A DNA stretch of 15,055 nucleotides, taken from Lachnospiraceae bacterium UBA6452 (GTDB taxonomy: Bacteria > Bacillota > Clostridia > Lachnospirales > Lachnospiraceae). The stretch covers positions 1 to 15,055 of the forward strand of contig DJNY01000186.1 of NCBI GenBank assembly GCA_002441865.1, read 5' to 3'. Position 1 is the stretch's first letter; each line of letters starts with the position of its first letter. Position numbers and translations under genes: made by a program. Below, in pieces: positions 15,037 to 15,055 of this stretch. The notes beneath the pieces were generated by a model. That model saw nothing but the letters and a program-made list of their open reading frames with translations, was not told where the DNA came from and did not search any database.

Positions 15037-15055
15037 GCTCTTCTTATCTGCTTTT

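Noticed and set aside
15044..15055. C-terminal end of an upstream gene (codons Lys-Ser-Arg-stop)
   Set aside because: The terminator just downstream makes it likely that a gene ends here, but three codons cannot support a feature or a function.
1..15055. CRISPR arrays, tRNA or rRNA genes, insertion sequences
   Set aside because: I saw no regularly spaced direct repeats, no cloverleaf or rRNA-like stretches, and no transposase-like frame or terminal repeats on either strand.

Overview
All 13 protein genes I can support lie on the minus strand, so the window reads from right (15055) to left (1). AT-rich intergenic DNA, strong AGGAGG-type ribosome sites, TTGACx/TATACT promoters, a TagB/TarI-type CDP-alditol cassette, a BspA-like leucine-rich-repeat protein and a secreted papain-like protease together suggest a Gram-positive gut Clostridium relative, most likely Lachnospiraceae. 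That placement is inference; no rRNA or other marker gene is present.

Region A (about 15055-4260) is a cell-surface polysaccharide (capsule or teichoic-acid-like) locus. An intrinsic terminator closes a gene lying off the right edge. Promoter P1 then drives rfbC (dTDP-4-keto-6-deoxyglucose epimerase), which ends in a hairpin. A GT2 glycosyltransferase follows. Promoter P2, with the same hexamers and spacing as P1, starts a tightly packed run: a CDP-glycerol/ribitol-phosphate transferase, an IspD/TarI-type cytidylyltransferase, an extended SDR, a polysaccharide pyruvyl transferase family protein, an ABC-2 permease and ATPase, a LicD-family phosphotransferase, a Wzy-like polymerase and a Wzz-like co-polymerase. 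Many junctions are ATGA or TAATG overlaps, so this is probably one operon. The predicted product is a rhamnose-containing, phosphate- and possibly pyruvate-decorated polymer. The cytidylyltransferase and SDR may make a CDP-activated alditol, the TagB-like enzyme would polymerise or attach it, LicD would add a phospho-substituent, the ABC pair would export, and the Wzy/Wzz pair would set polymerisation and length.

Region B (4259-4026) is a compact control region. A perfect 14-bp inverted repeat sits just after the co-polymerase stop codon and holds the -35 box of the next promoter in its loop. A leader of roughly 160 nt follows, with an 8-bp hairpin near its 5' end and two mutually exclusive pairings next to the ribosome site.

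Region C (4025-1) is a two-gene surface unit: a 1075-residue secreted protein with InlB-like repeats, a MucBP-like segment and BspA-type leucine-rich repeats, overlapping by 11 nt the start of a secreted C1 (papain-like) peptidase that runs off the left edge.

The points most worth a second look are the control region ahead of the repeat protein, the co-polymerase with a kinase-like tail lacking its nucleotide-binding loop, the CDP-alditol cassette with an unusual SDR partner, the mix of ABC-export and Wzy-type genes, and the coupled repeat-protein/protease pair.
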